Part shown: positions 36,120 to 47,799 of the stretch, piece after piece
How positions within the stretch are numbered: position 1 is the stretch's first letter
How the letters are laid out: each line of letters starts with the position of its first letter
Program-made: the position numbers and the translations under genes
Origin: Epiperipatus broadwayi
Taxonomy: Eukaryota > Onychophora > Udeonychophora > Euonychophora > Peripatidae
NCBI GenBank assembly: GCA_028023455.1
Contig: JAQFVV010006199.1
Span: 1,118,001 to 1,182,000, forward strand
Direction of reading: 5' to 3'
DNA length: 64,000 nucleotides
Notes under the pieces: generated by a model
The model's input: only the letters and a program-made list of their open reading frames with translations
The model's database searches: none
Told to the model about the DNA's origin: nothing

Positions 36120-37740
36120 TCTAATTTAGATTTCGACAAAGATTATCCAGCTTAATGGTCAAAACAGGTCTTTGTGATTTTAAAAAATGAAAAAGCTGTG
36201 GGTCCAGATGAAATACCTGGACAAATTATAAAATATAATGATGATATGTTAGCTTCAAAAATATTGGGATTTTTTTGGAATATACAATTCATGATCCTAA
36301 GGATACTTCCATTGTTCCAATTTTTAAGAATAAAAGATATAAACAAGATTGTAATAATTATCATGGAATATCATTACTATCCACTACAGCAAAATCATTT
36401 TCAAGGATTTTGTTGAATAAGTTGCTTCCAGCCAGGGATGAATAGTTTACAGAGACCACCTTAGCTTTAGAGAATCAAGAAGCACTATAATGTTTTTTGT
36501 TACCAGCAAATTGCAGGAAAAAGAACTGAAATAAAAGAATGATTTATATATTGCTTTATATAGCCAAAGCATTTAATTAAAATAATACAGCAAATTTATG
36601 GCATTGTTTGAAATTAATTGATAGTCCACCAAAATTCATTAATGTTATACATCTTCTATATAATGGAACAAAATGAAGTATTATTATTACCCAGAAGAGG
36701 GGGGGGGGTAGGCATTCAAAATGAAACCTGTTGTTTAACAGGAATGTGTACTTGCTCCAACATAGTTTCAATTTTTATGACAGAGATCTTTGGAACTGTT
36801 TATAGGTGTCTTAAGACAAACATGGATCAAGATGTAATACAGCTTTGATGCTAGAATTTTTAGTGTGAATCAAATAAAGGCAAAAATAAGAACTCCACCT
36901 TTTTGGATCTGGATGTACATTATGTAGATTGTGCTCTTTTGGCAATTCAAAAGAGAATATATAATATGTACTTATTATTATTTTTAATGCAACATTTAAA
37001 GACTTTGGCTTATTATTAATGTTTACAAAATTCAAGTGTTTTCTCAGCTAGTTATGGAAGAAAAATCCTCAGCAATCTTTAGTTTGGGTGGTTATTAACT
37101 AAACTAATTTAAGTAGTGTGGTAGTTTTAACAAGTTAAATGATAGGATAGGAAATAACTATATTGACTAAGTAATCTGTATATAGAACTGTTATTTTATC
37201 ATATTTATTTTATGGAAATGAGACTTGGATAAATTTTAAAAATACAATAGCAAAGTCATAAAGACAACCAATATGTTCTTTTACATGTGATAATATAGAA
37301 TTCATTATTGTAAATCTCACTTTGTTGAATTGGACATATAAACAAAGGGAGAAGCAGCACTTTCTAATAGAGTCATTTATGGTGAAGTTGAGCATGTTTT
37401 TTTGTTATAGAGGTAGACCCCATTTATATTCTAAGGATAGTCTCAAAAATATTTTAAAGAAGTGCAATATTGATTGTTTCCATTTGGAAAATATAGTAAA
37501 GAAAAATATATGTTTGAGAACTACAATTAGACATAGTATTGAAGCATTTCAGAAAGAAAAAGTTTTCTACTAAGAAATTAACAAATTAGCATTGCAAAAT
37601 ATCAAACAAACAGAAAAATGGATTAGTATATTCTATTTCCAGGCATGGTTGTTGTCCACAGATAGTTATTGCAAAAATGATGTCTGAAGCAGTTTTTTTC
37701 TTTCTCTGGAATTGGATAGAAATATAAATTATATAAGTTA
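36120..37740 (+). pseudogene. Reverse transcriptase and C-terminus of LINE copy 1
   Basis: KAVGPDEIPGQIIK is the conserved 'K..GPD.IP' start of LINE reverse transcriptases, and NNYHGISLLSTTAKSFS is the 'NYRGISLLS' block. CVLAPT (normally GCVLAPT) and YVDCALLA mark the palm, but the catalytic YADD has become YVDC, removing an essential aspartate. FYGNETW is the 'LYGSETW' block, and LLNWTYKQREKQ matches the 'LRWTGHV.R' segment. RGRPHLYSKDSLKNILKKC plus IRHSIEAFQKEK is the C-terminal signature. A ten-G run at 36,699-36,708 sits between RT blocks. Confidence 0.8.
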
Positions 37741-37779
37741 TTATTATTAGGTATAGTTTATTTTAATCTTTTGAGACCC

Positions 37780-39370
37780 AGAATTGAGAACTGTCTTGCA
37801 GAGGAAAGAAATTGATTAGAATAAATAGATAGATACAAGTTATTTAGGAAAGGCAGATCAATCAATGAAAGAAAAATACTTAGTGTTGGATTTCTATAAA
37901 ATATAAAGTAGTACCATCTATTATTGCAATTCCTCATTGTGTTGATGAGAAGTTAATGATCTTAGAACTTGTCTTGTATAATGGTATTATGGCTCATTTT
38001 TTAATGCCTATGCTCATTCAGAGAAGGAAAGCTTTTATTTCTTGTCAGATAGCATTATTACAGCAATATCATTAAAAGAAAAATTTTATTCTCAGTAACT
38101 CTAATGCACATATTGGTATAAATAGTAGACTTTGCCCAAAAGTTATCAGAAATAATGGGATTGGGGCTATAAATTCTAATAGTTTGTTATTATTGAGTTT
38201 ATGCACAACATGTGGACTGAGTATCACAAACACTTTGTTTATCATCCAGAAAAGGAATTACAAAGAGATGTATATGCATCTACACTCAAAACAATGACCT
38301 TTAATAGATTATATTACTGTTAGGAGGCGGAATACAAGAGAAGTTCACAAAACAAACAATCACAAGCTCAGATTGTTGAACTTAATATGCTCATTGTTGT
38401 ATTAAAAAATAGATATTATGCTAATCATATTCACAAAAAAATTGATGTTTATTCTTTAAAAAAATCTTTCACATGTTCTAAATTTAAATAGTTATTCAAT
38501 ACTAAAATTCCTAATTTAGTTTGTTCAGAACTATCATATTACTAAAACATGGAATTTAAGGCGCATATTATAATTACAAATAAATCTATTCTTGAGTCCA
38601 CTAAAAAGAAGAATTATGACTCATTTTCTGACAGTGATTATATTATTAGTGATTTAATTAAACAGAAATGTAGCATTTTTTGCTTAGTAAAATAATAGAT
38701 TAAATGTGGAATTTTATAATAAATATGAAGATCTGAAGACAAAAGTTCAATGACTTACAAGAAGACTTAAAAATGATTAGTGGATTAAAATTGCAAAGAA
38801 TATGTAGACATTCACTGATTGTGAATAGTCTACATCTTTCTTTGTAATGCAATGAAAGTGATGTATGGACCTGAGAAATAGTATCATAATCATATTAAAT
38901 CCAGCAATGTCCCTTTCTTGTACGATAATAATGATATTTTGAATAGATGAAAAGTGTGTTTTGATCACCTTTTGAAGAATGATACAAGAATTGACTTGAT
39001 GACATTTAATGATATATCCTTTTTATCTACTCATTTAGATTTGGACAAAGATATACCGCTTATCAAAGTCAAATCAGCTCTTTGTAATATTTAAAATGGA
39101 AAGGCTACATATCCTGATGAAATATCTGAAGTTTTTAATATGTGGTACTGATATGTTAGCTTCGTAAATAGTGACATTTTTTAGGAATATCTGGACCCAT
39201 GAAATTATCCCATTTGATCTTAAAGCTGCTTCAATCATTCCAATTTTAAAAAACAAAAGGAAAGGCAAGATTGTGGTAATTATCATTCACTACAACAAAA
39301 GAACTTTTAAGAATTTTGTTGGAATAGATTGCTTCCTGTGTTAGATGAATAATTACGAGAGACACAGTAT
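37780..39370 (+). mobile_element. Decayed LINE, copy 2, truncated at both ends
   Basis: Same family and same direction as copy 1, following directly. It begins inside the endonuclease (LFRKGRSINERKILSVGF, about 37,838-37,895) and continues with VPSIIAIPHCVDEKLMILEL, SNSNAHIG (from GDFNARVG), GLSITNTLF, PLIDYITVRRRNTREVH and then the RT start (NGKATYPDEIS, about 39,096-39,130; ASIIPIL, about 39,230-39,250). It stops near 39,370 after LLPVLDE, the point reached by 36,440 in copy 1. Stops and frameshifts throughout. Confidence 0.8.
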
Positions 39371-39399
39371 GATAGTGTCTTGAAAAGCTTTATCAAACA

Positions 39400-40315
39400 T
39401 ATTTTTATGAGTTTCACATTCTGTAAAGAAAATTTCCATTGATATTTGTTAATATAACTCATTTTGATAAAATTTATAGTCTTTACAATATTAAATTTTG
39501 TTTAAATTTTTATTTTGTTTTTTTATGAGTTGGCCTGTTTTATCTGCATACTTAAAGTGTATGGTTTCGTAACTCCTTGTTTAGAAAAAAAAATTAAATG
39601 AAATTAGAATATTAAGAGAATTGTAAATTTGAATTCATAAATTTCACACACTTATTTATATAAGTAATATCATGAATAAATTCTCAATCAGCTATTTACT
39701 CATTTTGTATTCATTCTTGTTGTTGATTTCACAGCAAAAATACTTGTCTTGATCTATTGTGAATGATTAAAAAATAGATATTTTTAAAATGTGATGAAAT
39801 AATTCAGTCAATTTCAGAAAAGTTATGAAGTATTTCTGTTATGAGATAAAATGAAAGTGGTTTTTTTTTTTTTTTTTGGAAGAGGAAAATTATAAAAGAT
39901 AATATTTATTTACTTAGATTTGAATATGTAATAAGTAACTGAATGTTCATTTAATTTCTATAGTATTTTCTCCATTCTATTTTTGGGATAATTATTTTTT
40001 GCTGGTGATTAGTGTGTATAAATTGTAAATTAAATTGTGTAATAGGTTTATATATTAGACTAAATTAATTTATACGACTATTAGAAAAAAATAATGGTGA
40101 AAATATGCATAAATTGATATATGTATATATCACGTATTTTAATTTTAATTGTTTTTAAAATTAAATTTAGATGATTGCTTATCACACTTTACTGATTTTT
40201 TTGTTTTCTTTTATAAAGTTCATACTGTAAATATATTTTTTTGGTTAAAAAAAAAAGCTATTAGTTTATATATATATATTAATTTTAATATTCTCAAGGA
40301 TAAATGATGAACTTT
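39400..40315. other. AT-rich stretch after the LINE pair
   Basis: No further LINE motif after 39,370. A run of 18 T lies at about 39,861-39,878. No gene. Confidence 0.5.
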
Positions 40316-40378
40316 TGTGTAATAAAAATATGATAGCTAAATAAGTCAGCTATTTAGCTGTTATATTTTTATTACACA
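40316..40378. repeat. Hairpin with 28-bp arms
   Basis: TGTGTAATAAAAATATGATA... (40,316-40,343) is the reverse complement of 40,351-40,378 at 26 of 28 positions, with a 7-base loop AGTCAGC. It is too short for a transposon with coding capacity. It could be a small foldback element or a structured RNA segment. It ends 12 bp before a 54-bp-period duplication. Confidence 0.8.
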
Positions 40379-40390
40379 GAAGCTCCCTGA

Positions 40391-40496
40391 AATAATATTA
40401 TGAATTTATATATATATATATATATTTGCTGTCATCAATTATGAATATAATATTATGAATTTATATATATATATATATATTTGCTGTCATCAATTA
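40391..40496 (+). repeat. Tandem duplication, 54-bp period, containing (TA)n
   Basis: AATATTATGAATTTATATAT...TTTGCTGTCATCAATTAT occurs twice, at about 40,394-40,442 and 40,448-40,496, with nearly identical (TA)n length. The near identity marks a recent duplication. Confidence 0.8.
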
Positions 40497-40499
40497 TTT

Positions 40500-43400
40500 C
40501 TAATTTCCAATGTATGAATTTTTTTATAAATCTAGAGATAAAGTTTATTATAAATTTTAGGCACTGGGAAGCTATATCCAGTAATATTGCGGCTGCATAT
40601 TTTTTGACTATGGTCTGAAGAAGCAAGTTAAAGAAAATATTAATACTTTTTGAACTATTATAGTGATAGAGATTTATACAAGCAAGGATAATAAGGACAT
40701 AATTATTCACACTAGCCATAAACTTTCATAATCTTTAGATATAACAAACAAAAATCATCACTTTGACAAATTTGACATAAAATGTCTAAAAACTAATCAG
40801 CTGATAGGCCACTGTAGAATACTTTTTCAAAATGTTATTAGAAGTTAATTTCACAGTTCAGATAGTTTGTAACTTATGTAAAAAATAATCTCTTCCACAA
40901 CTTTTAATATTTTAAAGTATATTCTCTTTGAATGAGCACAATAAAAATGTTTTTATAAAATTAATATTATAAGAAGTATAATAGTTCAAATAGCATTTAA
41001 AATTGTGAATGCTTTTATAATTATTAATTTTATAATTAATAAAATTTAGTTTACTGCTAATGAATATGTGAAATATATCTTTTTTGTACTGTTAAGTTGA
41101 ACTATTATACTTTAACTTTTTGGAAAGTGTTGTCACCATATCAAATTTTTAAAGAATTGATTTGAGATAATTTTCATAATAACTTCAGTTTTAATACTGT
41201 TAGAGCAAAAAGCTATACATTGATAGAAACTAGAATAACTAAAGAAAAACATATGGCTAAGAAAAATAGTGATATCCGTTAAAAAAACTTTCAATATCTT
41301 AAAAAAAAATATTACTTTACTCTCTGTTTATAATTTTTATTTTATTATAATTAAGTTTTAAAAGTATATTTTTATTGATAATTTCTGTGCATTACTCACA
41401 AAATTCTGATTCAAAACATGTATAATAAAATACTTCTTACCTGAGATAATCCATAGTTTCAGAACTTACAAATTCATCATTTTTTCTTATACCCCAGAAG
41501 TTAAAAGTCTCAAGGCCTCAGTAAGAAAAAAGATACAAAATAAATCATTTCCAGAAGGTGGATATACAACTTTAATCATAGCAATTGGCTTCTTGTCCAC
41601 CAAAACTAGAAATTGAAAGTCATTGTCTCAATCAATGATAAAACAAGTCTTCTCTTTTCATTTCATATTTTTTGTGCATACCAGTGATGCTATTTTGTTA
41701 TATTTATTGTCCTACAGAGATGTAATTTATTTGCATATAGCTCATTTACTAGCTATAGACTTGAAAATAATGTGATGCAAGATGTGGCAAAAGTATTAAA
41801 TTCACAGCATGAGTACCAAGGCATAGACAATAATCTGGATTTGATTTTTTTACTTGCATACAATTCCATGTGGTGTACATAACCATTGTGGCTATTACTA
41901 CCCACCCACCAATTGAAACCTCAAGTGTTTATATTGTCATGTGATATGCCCAGTAAATTTTGTGATTGCTTTATTAACTGCAACCTTTTTTTGCATCTGA
42001 TAATCAGCCTTAAAATTTCCATTGCTCTGTTATGTTGTGAAAATCATTATACAAACACAGATATGCAAGTACAAACACACAGACATGCTAATAAATTATA
42101 AACCTTTTGAGAATCATTACATCTATAGAATAAAGTTGTCTCAAACTTGGATCAGAACTCAAAATTACATTGTACATAAATGGCTAAATTTATACATGCA
42201 GTCAAAATCACTTTTATTATTCGAACACAGACATGCTAGTACAATCATACTAATTATATTTATAACTGATAAATTACTTTCATGAAATTATATTTTTTAA
42301 AAATAATAATAAATCAAATAATAAAAAAATCTAAAATGGAATACTTATGTTATTTAATTTTGTTTTCAGGATGAAGATCTTGAAATTGCAAAATCTTTGA
42401 TGCATGTTGAATCCACTTACAAATTAATTTTTTCTAATCAAAAATGTATGCCTTGTTCGCCATACAATCTAATAAATTGAGAAAAAAATAAATCTAAATA
42501 GACTTATTAATAAAAAAAAATAATACAAAGTCTAATTTTTATCGGATTTGAACAAGATGCTTATTATTTGAAAAATGAACTAAAACCATAGAGAATAATA
42601 ATATTGGCATATGTATAGGCCATTTGGTTTTCTCACAATTTTAAAATGAAAACAAAGAAATTATAATTTCAAACAGTGACATTGTGATGATTTAATTCAT
42701 TTACTTCTCACTCTTATTTCAAAGAACCTAGTAACAATCTGGTCATATTTTTTTTTTTTGTATTTGATTGTAAACTTGCCTATTCATAAAAATTATTGAC
42801 AAAATATTTTTTATTTGAATTTCATTTTTAAATTGAAATGAATTTTTATTGAGATATTGTACAAGATTGAAAATATGACTTGAAATTCAAAACTAAACTT
42901 ATTATTATTTAAAATTGACAAATCTTAAAAACAAACATTTTCAAATAAAATTAATTCTAATCACATATTTTTTTTGGTTTAACAATAAATATTTTACAAG
43001 TATATTGCACAAATAAGCTTAAACATGTCAATAAATTATGGAAAACTATATTTTTTTCTTTCTGAAATATTAAAACACTTAGGTTAAATAATCTACCAAT
43101 CAGAGGCTTTCTTTCATGTCAAAAATTTCCATATTTGTATGAGTCTGTACAATACTAACATCTTCAGATTTTTTAAAACTAATAATTTCAATTTTTACAC
43201 ACACACAAACAAAAGTGAACCAGAACTGACATTCTCAAAACAGTGAAGAAATGTTGAAGTAATAGCAGCGGCAAAATAATATCCCAAAATTAGCGACTTT
43301 ATTCTGACTAAATTATAACAGATTACACCGTATAAGAAAGAAAAAAAAAGTTTACAGTTAATGATTGAAAGTAAAATATTCCCTGTATTTTTTTTGTTTT

Positions 43401-44885
43401 TTGTTAAGTTCAGAAAAAATATTATTCATATTTAAATGGTATGGTAAAAAATCAATTTTCTATTAATGAATGAAAAATAAAAAAAACATTTTTGTATTAC
43501 TAAGTGGAACTATTTAACATTTAAATTATATGGTAAAATTGAATTTTCTGCTAGTGAATATCCATGTTGCTAAACTGACTCATTATTAAATTCTGAATAA
43601 TATGAAACATTTAAAATGTTTTGTATAGTTTCTATATTCTGTAGTACTTCACAATAATGGTAAAATGGGGACTATATTCCAGTCATTAAGTAAAATTTAC
43701 AATTCAGCCTGTTTTCATTTATATGTACATACAATGACAAATCCGCAAGCAATAGCCATTTTACAAATTGATTCATAATATTTTATTAATTATTCATAAT
43801 TCATTAATTATTTTAGTAACATAATTAATTAAATATTCTAAAACAAACTTGAAAAGAAATTTAAAAAATAACATTTTGTAAAATACTATTTGTAGTTCTA
43901 TAACATTTTGTGTAACCTAATTTATGTGATGAAAAAACACAAATCTTTACTGCTATAACATATTAAAACATCTTTTGAATGCTGTATACTAAATGTTTTT
44001 CTAATGCTATATTATTATTTTTAATAAGAAAAGAGAGATATTATTAGAAATATCAATTTTTAATAGCATTTGGATGCCATGTAATTAACAGTTTTATGAT
44101 TAATAAATAATTAATATATTTTGTATTATTAAGTTGAATCTCATCTAATTTAGTAAGATATTAAATAACTTTTCAGTATGTAAATCAAAGAAGATTATCT
44201 GACATCTTTTTTTTTTTTTAAATATATAATATTTGCTTTACTGATAAAATTAACTAAAGTTTCTGTTAATAAGTTGTTGTTTTTTTAATAATAATAAAAA
44301 AAACAGTTAAACTTGTTTTTCTATGTAATGAAATCTGTATTTAAACTGAATTATGTATGCAATTTTTCTTTTATATATTGTTTAAGTCTATAAATGTTAT
44401 AAAAGTAAGCTTTTAGGATTAGAATATTTATTGTATCATAATTTTCTATTCATCATTTTTCAAGGGACCAGAGACAATAATTGTTAAATGCATAAAATAA
44501 TAAAATGAAAACCCCATTAAAAACTATAGATTAAAAATATTTTACGATTACTTACTGAAATACTATATATATGTACAGAATACTTTCATCATTATTCTTA
44601 AATACAATTCAGATAATATAAGTCAAAACATTCCACATTTCTTATTTGTGCAATGTATGTATATGTGTATAAATAAATTATAGTATATTAATATTATAGT
44701 GTTTGCATTTAAAAAACAGAATTAATATTGATTATAGTATGGATAAAATTATATTTTTTTAATATTTAATTAATTCAATATAAATAAATCAATTGATATC
44801 TATTTACTTTGGATAGATTTTATGATGATTCATTCTCTGAAAATTTAGGAACAAACATTGGGAGATGCATTAATTGTGTTTAACA

Positions 44886-44890
<5 letters not shown>
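40500..44890. other. AT-rich stretch, no gene recognised
   Basis: At 40,590-40,650 TCTGAAGAAGCAAGTTAAAG is reminiscent of a Penelope-like 3' tail but lacks a clear GAAAC partner. At 42,050-42,245, ACACAGACATGCTA occurs twice with a variant ACACAGATATGCAA. No protein-like frame. Confidence 0.45.

Positions 44891-44956
<66 letters not shown>
44891..44956. repeat. (TA)33 microsatellite
   Basis: An uninterrupted 66-bp TA tract, the longest in the window. Minus-strand frames through it give (IY)n peptides, which are not a gene. Confidence 0.95.
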
Positions 44957-44959
<3 letters not shown>

Positions 44960-47289
44960 CATAAGCATGTGTTATATTTCAACATCCATTGTCTACTTTT
45001 ACAGATTCTGAAGTCATCATCATAGAAATACATTGTTTTTTTTGTTTGGTTTTTTTACGTAAAAGCTATTTTTTGAACTGTCATTTTTTTTCATATCTTT
45101 CATTGACAAATTACAGTGCCAATACAATATTTTTATATGTGGAATTCAGTGTATATTTCAGATTCAGATATTAAACTGCATATTTCTGAAAAGCAAACTT
45201 TAATACATTATTTCAAAGCAGAAACATCATGTAGGGAAAGACTTTGAGCAGTAGCCATTATTGTGAAGTGTTACTGCATTTAAATATGTTGTACTTTTCT
45301 GTATAATTGTATGTTCACTTATAACTTTGATAATATAAGGTAAGGAATTATTTATTATTAAATTTATAATTTCATTTATTTTCTGTAAATTTTTTGCCAA
45401 TATTCAATAATATTTTATTGAAATATTGCCAAAAGTCATTAAATATCTAATTTTAAATATCAAGGATGTTTTAATGACCTATTGATTTGTAAAATTTATT
45501 ATCAAGTTAATGCACATATACATTTATATTAGCAAATTAAAGCTCATGTTTTTAATCATACAATTGATAGATGAACGTATTTCAATAAATAAGTTTAAAT
45601 GTTATTTTTTATATGTTAATGAATTAATATTAGGATATATTTTTATAAAAGCACAAACTCTTAGATCATTTTATTTTATGTACTTTTTTACAATGAGCCA
45701 GTGTATAGTGAAAAAAGTAGAGAATATCCAGAGATGAAATGAATGAATAAAAATTGCAGATTTCGTAGAGTCTGAAATCTTGAGTGTTGAAAAACTTCAT
45801 TCTAAGCTAATTTCATTTTCAGTAGAAATGATAACAGAAGAAATAAATGAAAAGAAATATGCATTATTAACTAATCATGATAACTTATAAATAACAACGT
45901 AGCTTAAACCACTGCACATGCGCTTTGCAGATGGAACACTATTTGAACTGAATACTTTCCTTTCCAAACACAAAATAAAGTCTTTTTAAAAGATAGAATG
46001 GATCACTCTATCTTTTTCACCCAAGCAATATGTATGGACCAATCTGAAGCATTTTGGTGAAGATTTTGATTAATCACTTCAAATTACTAATCATATGATT
46101 TTTATTAATGACGCTTGCGAAATTTTAACAATAAATTATTAGATGGAAACTTAAACATATGTAAATATTTTATTTATATAGCCGATGTTTTTATATAAAT
46201 TATAAATCATGATAACATAAATCTAACTATCAGTATTTGTAGAAAATGTTTTTAATCTTATAATAAATAAATAGTTTCGTATATATGTTTTAATAAACAG
46301 ACGATTGACGTATTACACTTCATTAATTTTTTCTTTTCATCACTGAGCTTATATTTGTTATTGTGAAACTAAGTCTGTAGAAATTTTACAAAATCTTTTT
46401 ATTTATAATTTTTATTATTATAGGTATTAATTTTCAAACAAAAATTGCTTAACCTTTTGACAATAATCAGTTTTTTAAATTGCAGTGCTAAATATTTAAA
46501 TTTTATATAATTTTAAAATAAGTAAGTGCAATTGTTAATTAAGTGTGCGTTGCACTTGATTTTCTGTACTCTCCGTTAATAATTAGATGTTTCTAATCTT
46601 AGAAGCTCAATTCTCCAATCATATAACTAAGAGTATTTCTTGAGTCTTCTCAAGACGTTTGCTAATTGAAGTTGAAGCTTATCCTTCAATTAGATTACCA
46701 AGCTTTTGGTAAACAAGACGACTTTCAACTGGTTACAAGACTAACTTTTTTTCTGTTAAATATGAATAATCAATATTTTATGCTGATATAATTACTGATT
46801 TCAGCATTGCTACTAAAAATTACTTTCACTCTAAACTGCTTGTTTAAAAGGTAATATAATCATTATTATATAAAAATATGATTTGAGCTTTTAGTTTATA
46901 TCTGTTTTTTATCCTCTCATACACACACCTTCTCTATATATATAGTTGTGAAAAAAAAAAACTTTACTGCTAATAGAAACAAAGCTGATTATTTTCTGAA
47001 TTTTTGAAAGGAATAAAGCAGCACAAATTTTTAATATTTATTGTTTTTCATTTTTGTAAATAAACGTAGATTAGCAATGCATGGGCATACAGCAATCTGC
47101 ATGGCTAGTTTACTTTTATCTCTGAATTTCAGACTGTAAAAGCATCATGAAGTTTGATAATTCTTGACAGAGACATTAGTTGGGGTTTTATGAAAACAAA
47201 GTGAATATTTGCAATATGTTAGTGGATGATATATGACAGCTTTTAATAATGGGTATATTTTTTGCATGGTTGTGTGATTTATTAATAAT
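44957..47289. other. AT-rich stretch with two small inverted repeats
   Basis: No gene. AAAAGATAGA at 45,988-45,997 pairs perfectly with TCTATCTTTT at 46,007-46,016. CTAATTGAAG at 46,662-46,671 pairs perfectly with CTTCAATTAG at 46,684-46,693. The patch 46,540-46,740 is less AT-rich than its surroundings. Confidence 0.55.
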
Positions 47290-47502
47290 TTATAAATTAA
47301 TATTTATAACAAAATAAAAATTTATGACATTTCTTGGAGAACTAAATTTCTCATGCAAGACAATAATTTGGCAATTAAATGTAGAGAATGCTGAAATTCC
47401 CATATCTAAACAATCATTGGAGGACATACACCTATTTGGGTCCTGATCTAGTATGTGCTCATGGCCATTTTGAAATCTAAAAACCACAGCTGACGCATCC
47501 AA
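47290..47502 (-). CDS. Candidate terminal exon, unidentified
   Basis: An open frame of 70 codons on the minus strand, less AT-rich than its flanks, begins right after a good splice acceptor (TTATTTTTTAG at 47,513-47,503). It ends at a stop, followed by AATAAA-type sequence near 47,282. It starts LDASAVVFRFQNGHEHI and contains DQDPNRCMSSNDCLDMGIS. I recognise no domain. Joined in phase 0 to the segment at 47,618-47,776 it would extend upstream. Chance alignment of splice signals in AT-rich DNA is a real alternative, as is a decayed transposon. Confidence 0.25.
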   Translation of the reverse strand: MDASAVVFRFQNGHEHILDQDPNRCMSSNDCLDMGISAFSTFNCQIIVLHEKFSSPRNVINFYFVININL

Positions 47503-47617
47503 CTAAAAAATAACTTAAATATTGAATAAAAGTATTTTAAATTCATATTTTAGAAATTATAAGCTAGTAAAAATTATATGCTTTATTTTATTAGGGATTT
47601 TTTTTTTTTAAATTTAC

Positions 47618-47776
47618 CTTCACAAAATATTTGGCATACAATGGCACAAAGCACTGGAATATATTGAGAGGGAGAAGGATGGTTTGGCCAATCTGAAGGA
47701 TCATCCAAAAGATACAGAAGTATGACCATGAGCACAAACTAAATCGGCACCCATATTTGTATTTGTTTGCGTACAA
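47618..47776 (-). CDS. Candidate upstream exon, unidentified
   Basis: An open minus-strand frame of 53 codons lies between a possible acceptor (CAACTATTAG ending at 47,777) and a strong donor (GTGAAG|GTAAAT at 47,617). The 115-bp intron to the next candidate exon would join the two in phase 0. The peptide is hydrophobic (FCIFWMILQIGQTILLPLNI), so it could be a membrane segment, but no family is recognised. Coding status is doubtful. Confidence 0.2.
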
Positions 47777-47799
47777 CTAATAGTTGTTTGCAAGTCAGA

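Larger units (their letters stand above)
34790..37740 (+). mobile_element. Decayed LINE, copy 1 (endonuclease + reverse transcriptase)
   Basis: A nearly full-length but dead non-LTR retrotransposon, recognisable in shifting frames from an N-terminal endonuclease to the C-terminus. In order: ALMAKEMSRFKIDIASL (34,841-34,892), GCWTDHRLLC (35,456-35,485), KAVGPDEIPGQIIK (36,190-36,232), NNYHGISLLSTTAKSFS (36,352-36,402), CVLAPT (36,747-36,764), YVDCALLA (about 36,920-36,943), FYGNETW (about 37,207-37,231) and RGRPHLYSKDSLKNILKKC (37,410-37,465). It is a different family from the RTE-like LINE at 4.6 kb. The 3' end runs into ATTATTATTAGG near 37,745, where the second copy begins. Confidence 0.85.

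Noticed and set aside
40590-40660. TCTGAAGAAGCAAGTTAAAG as another hammerhead or Penelope tail
   Set aside because: No GAAAC at the right distance and no stem flanking it.
44845-45033. Minus-strand frame with a long IY repeat
   Set aside because: Product of the (TA)33 tract.
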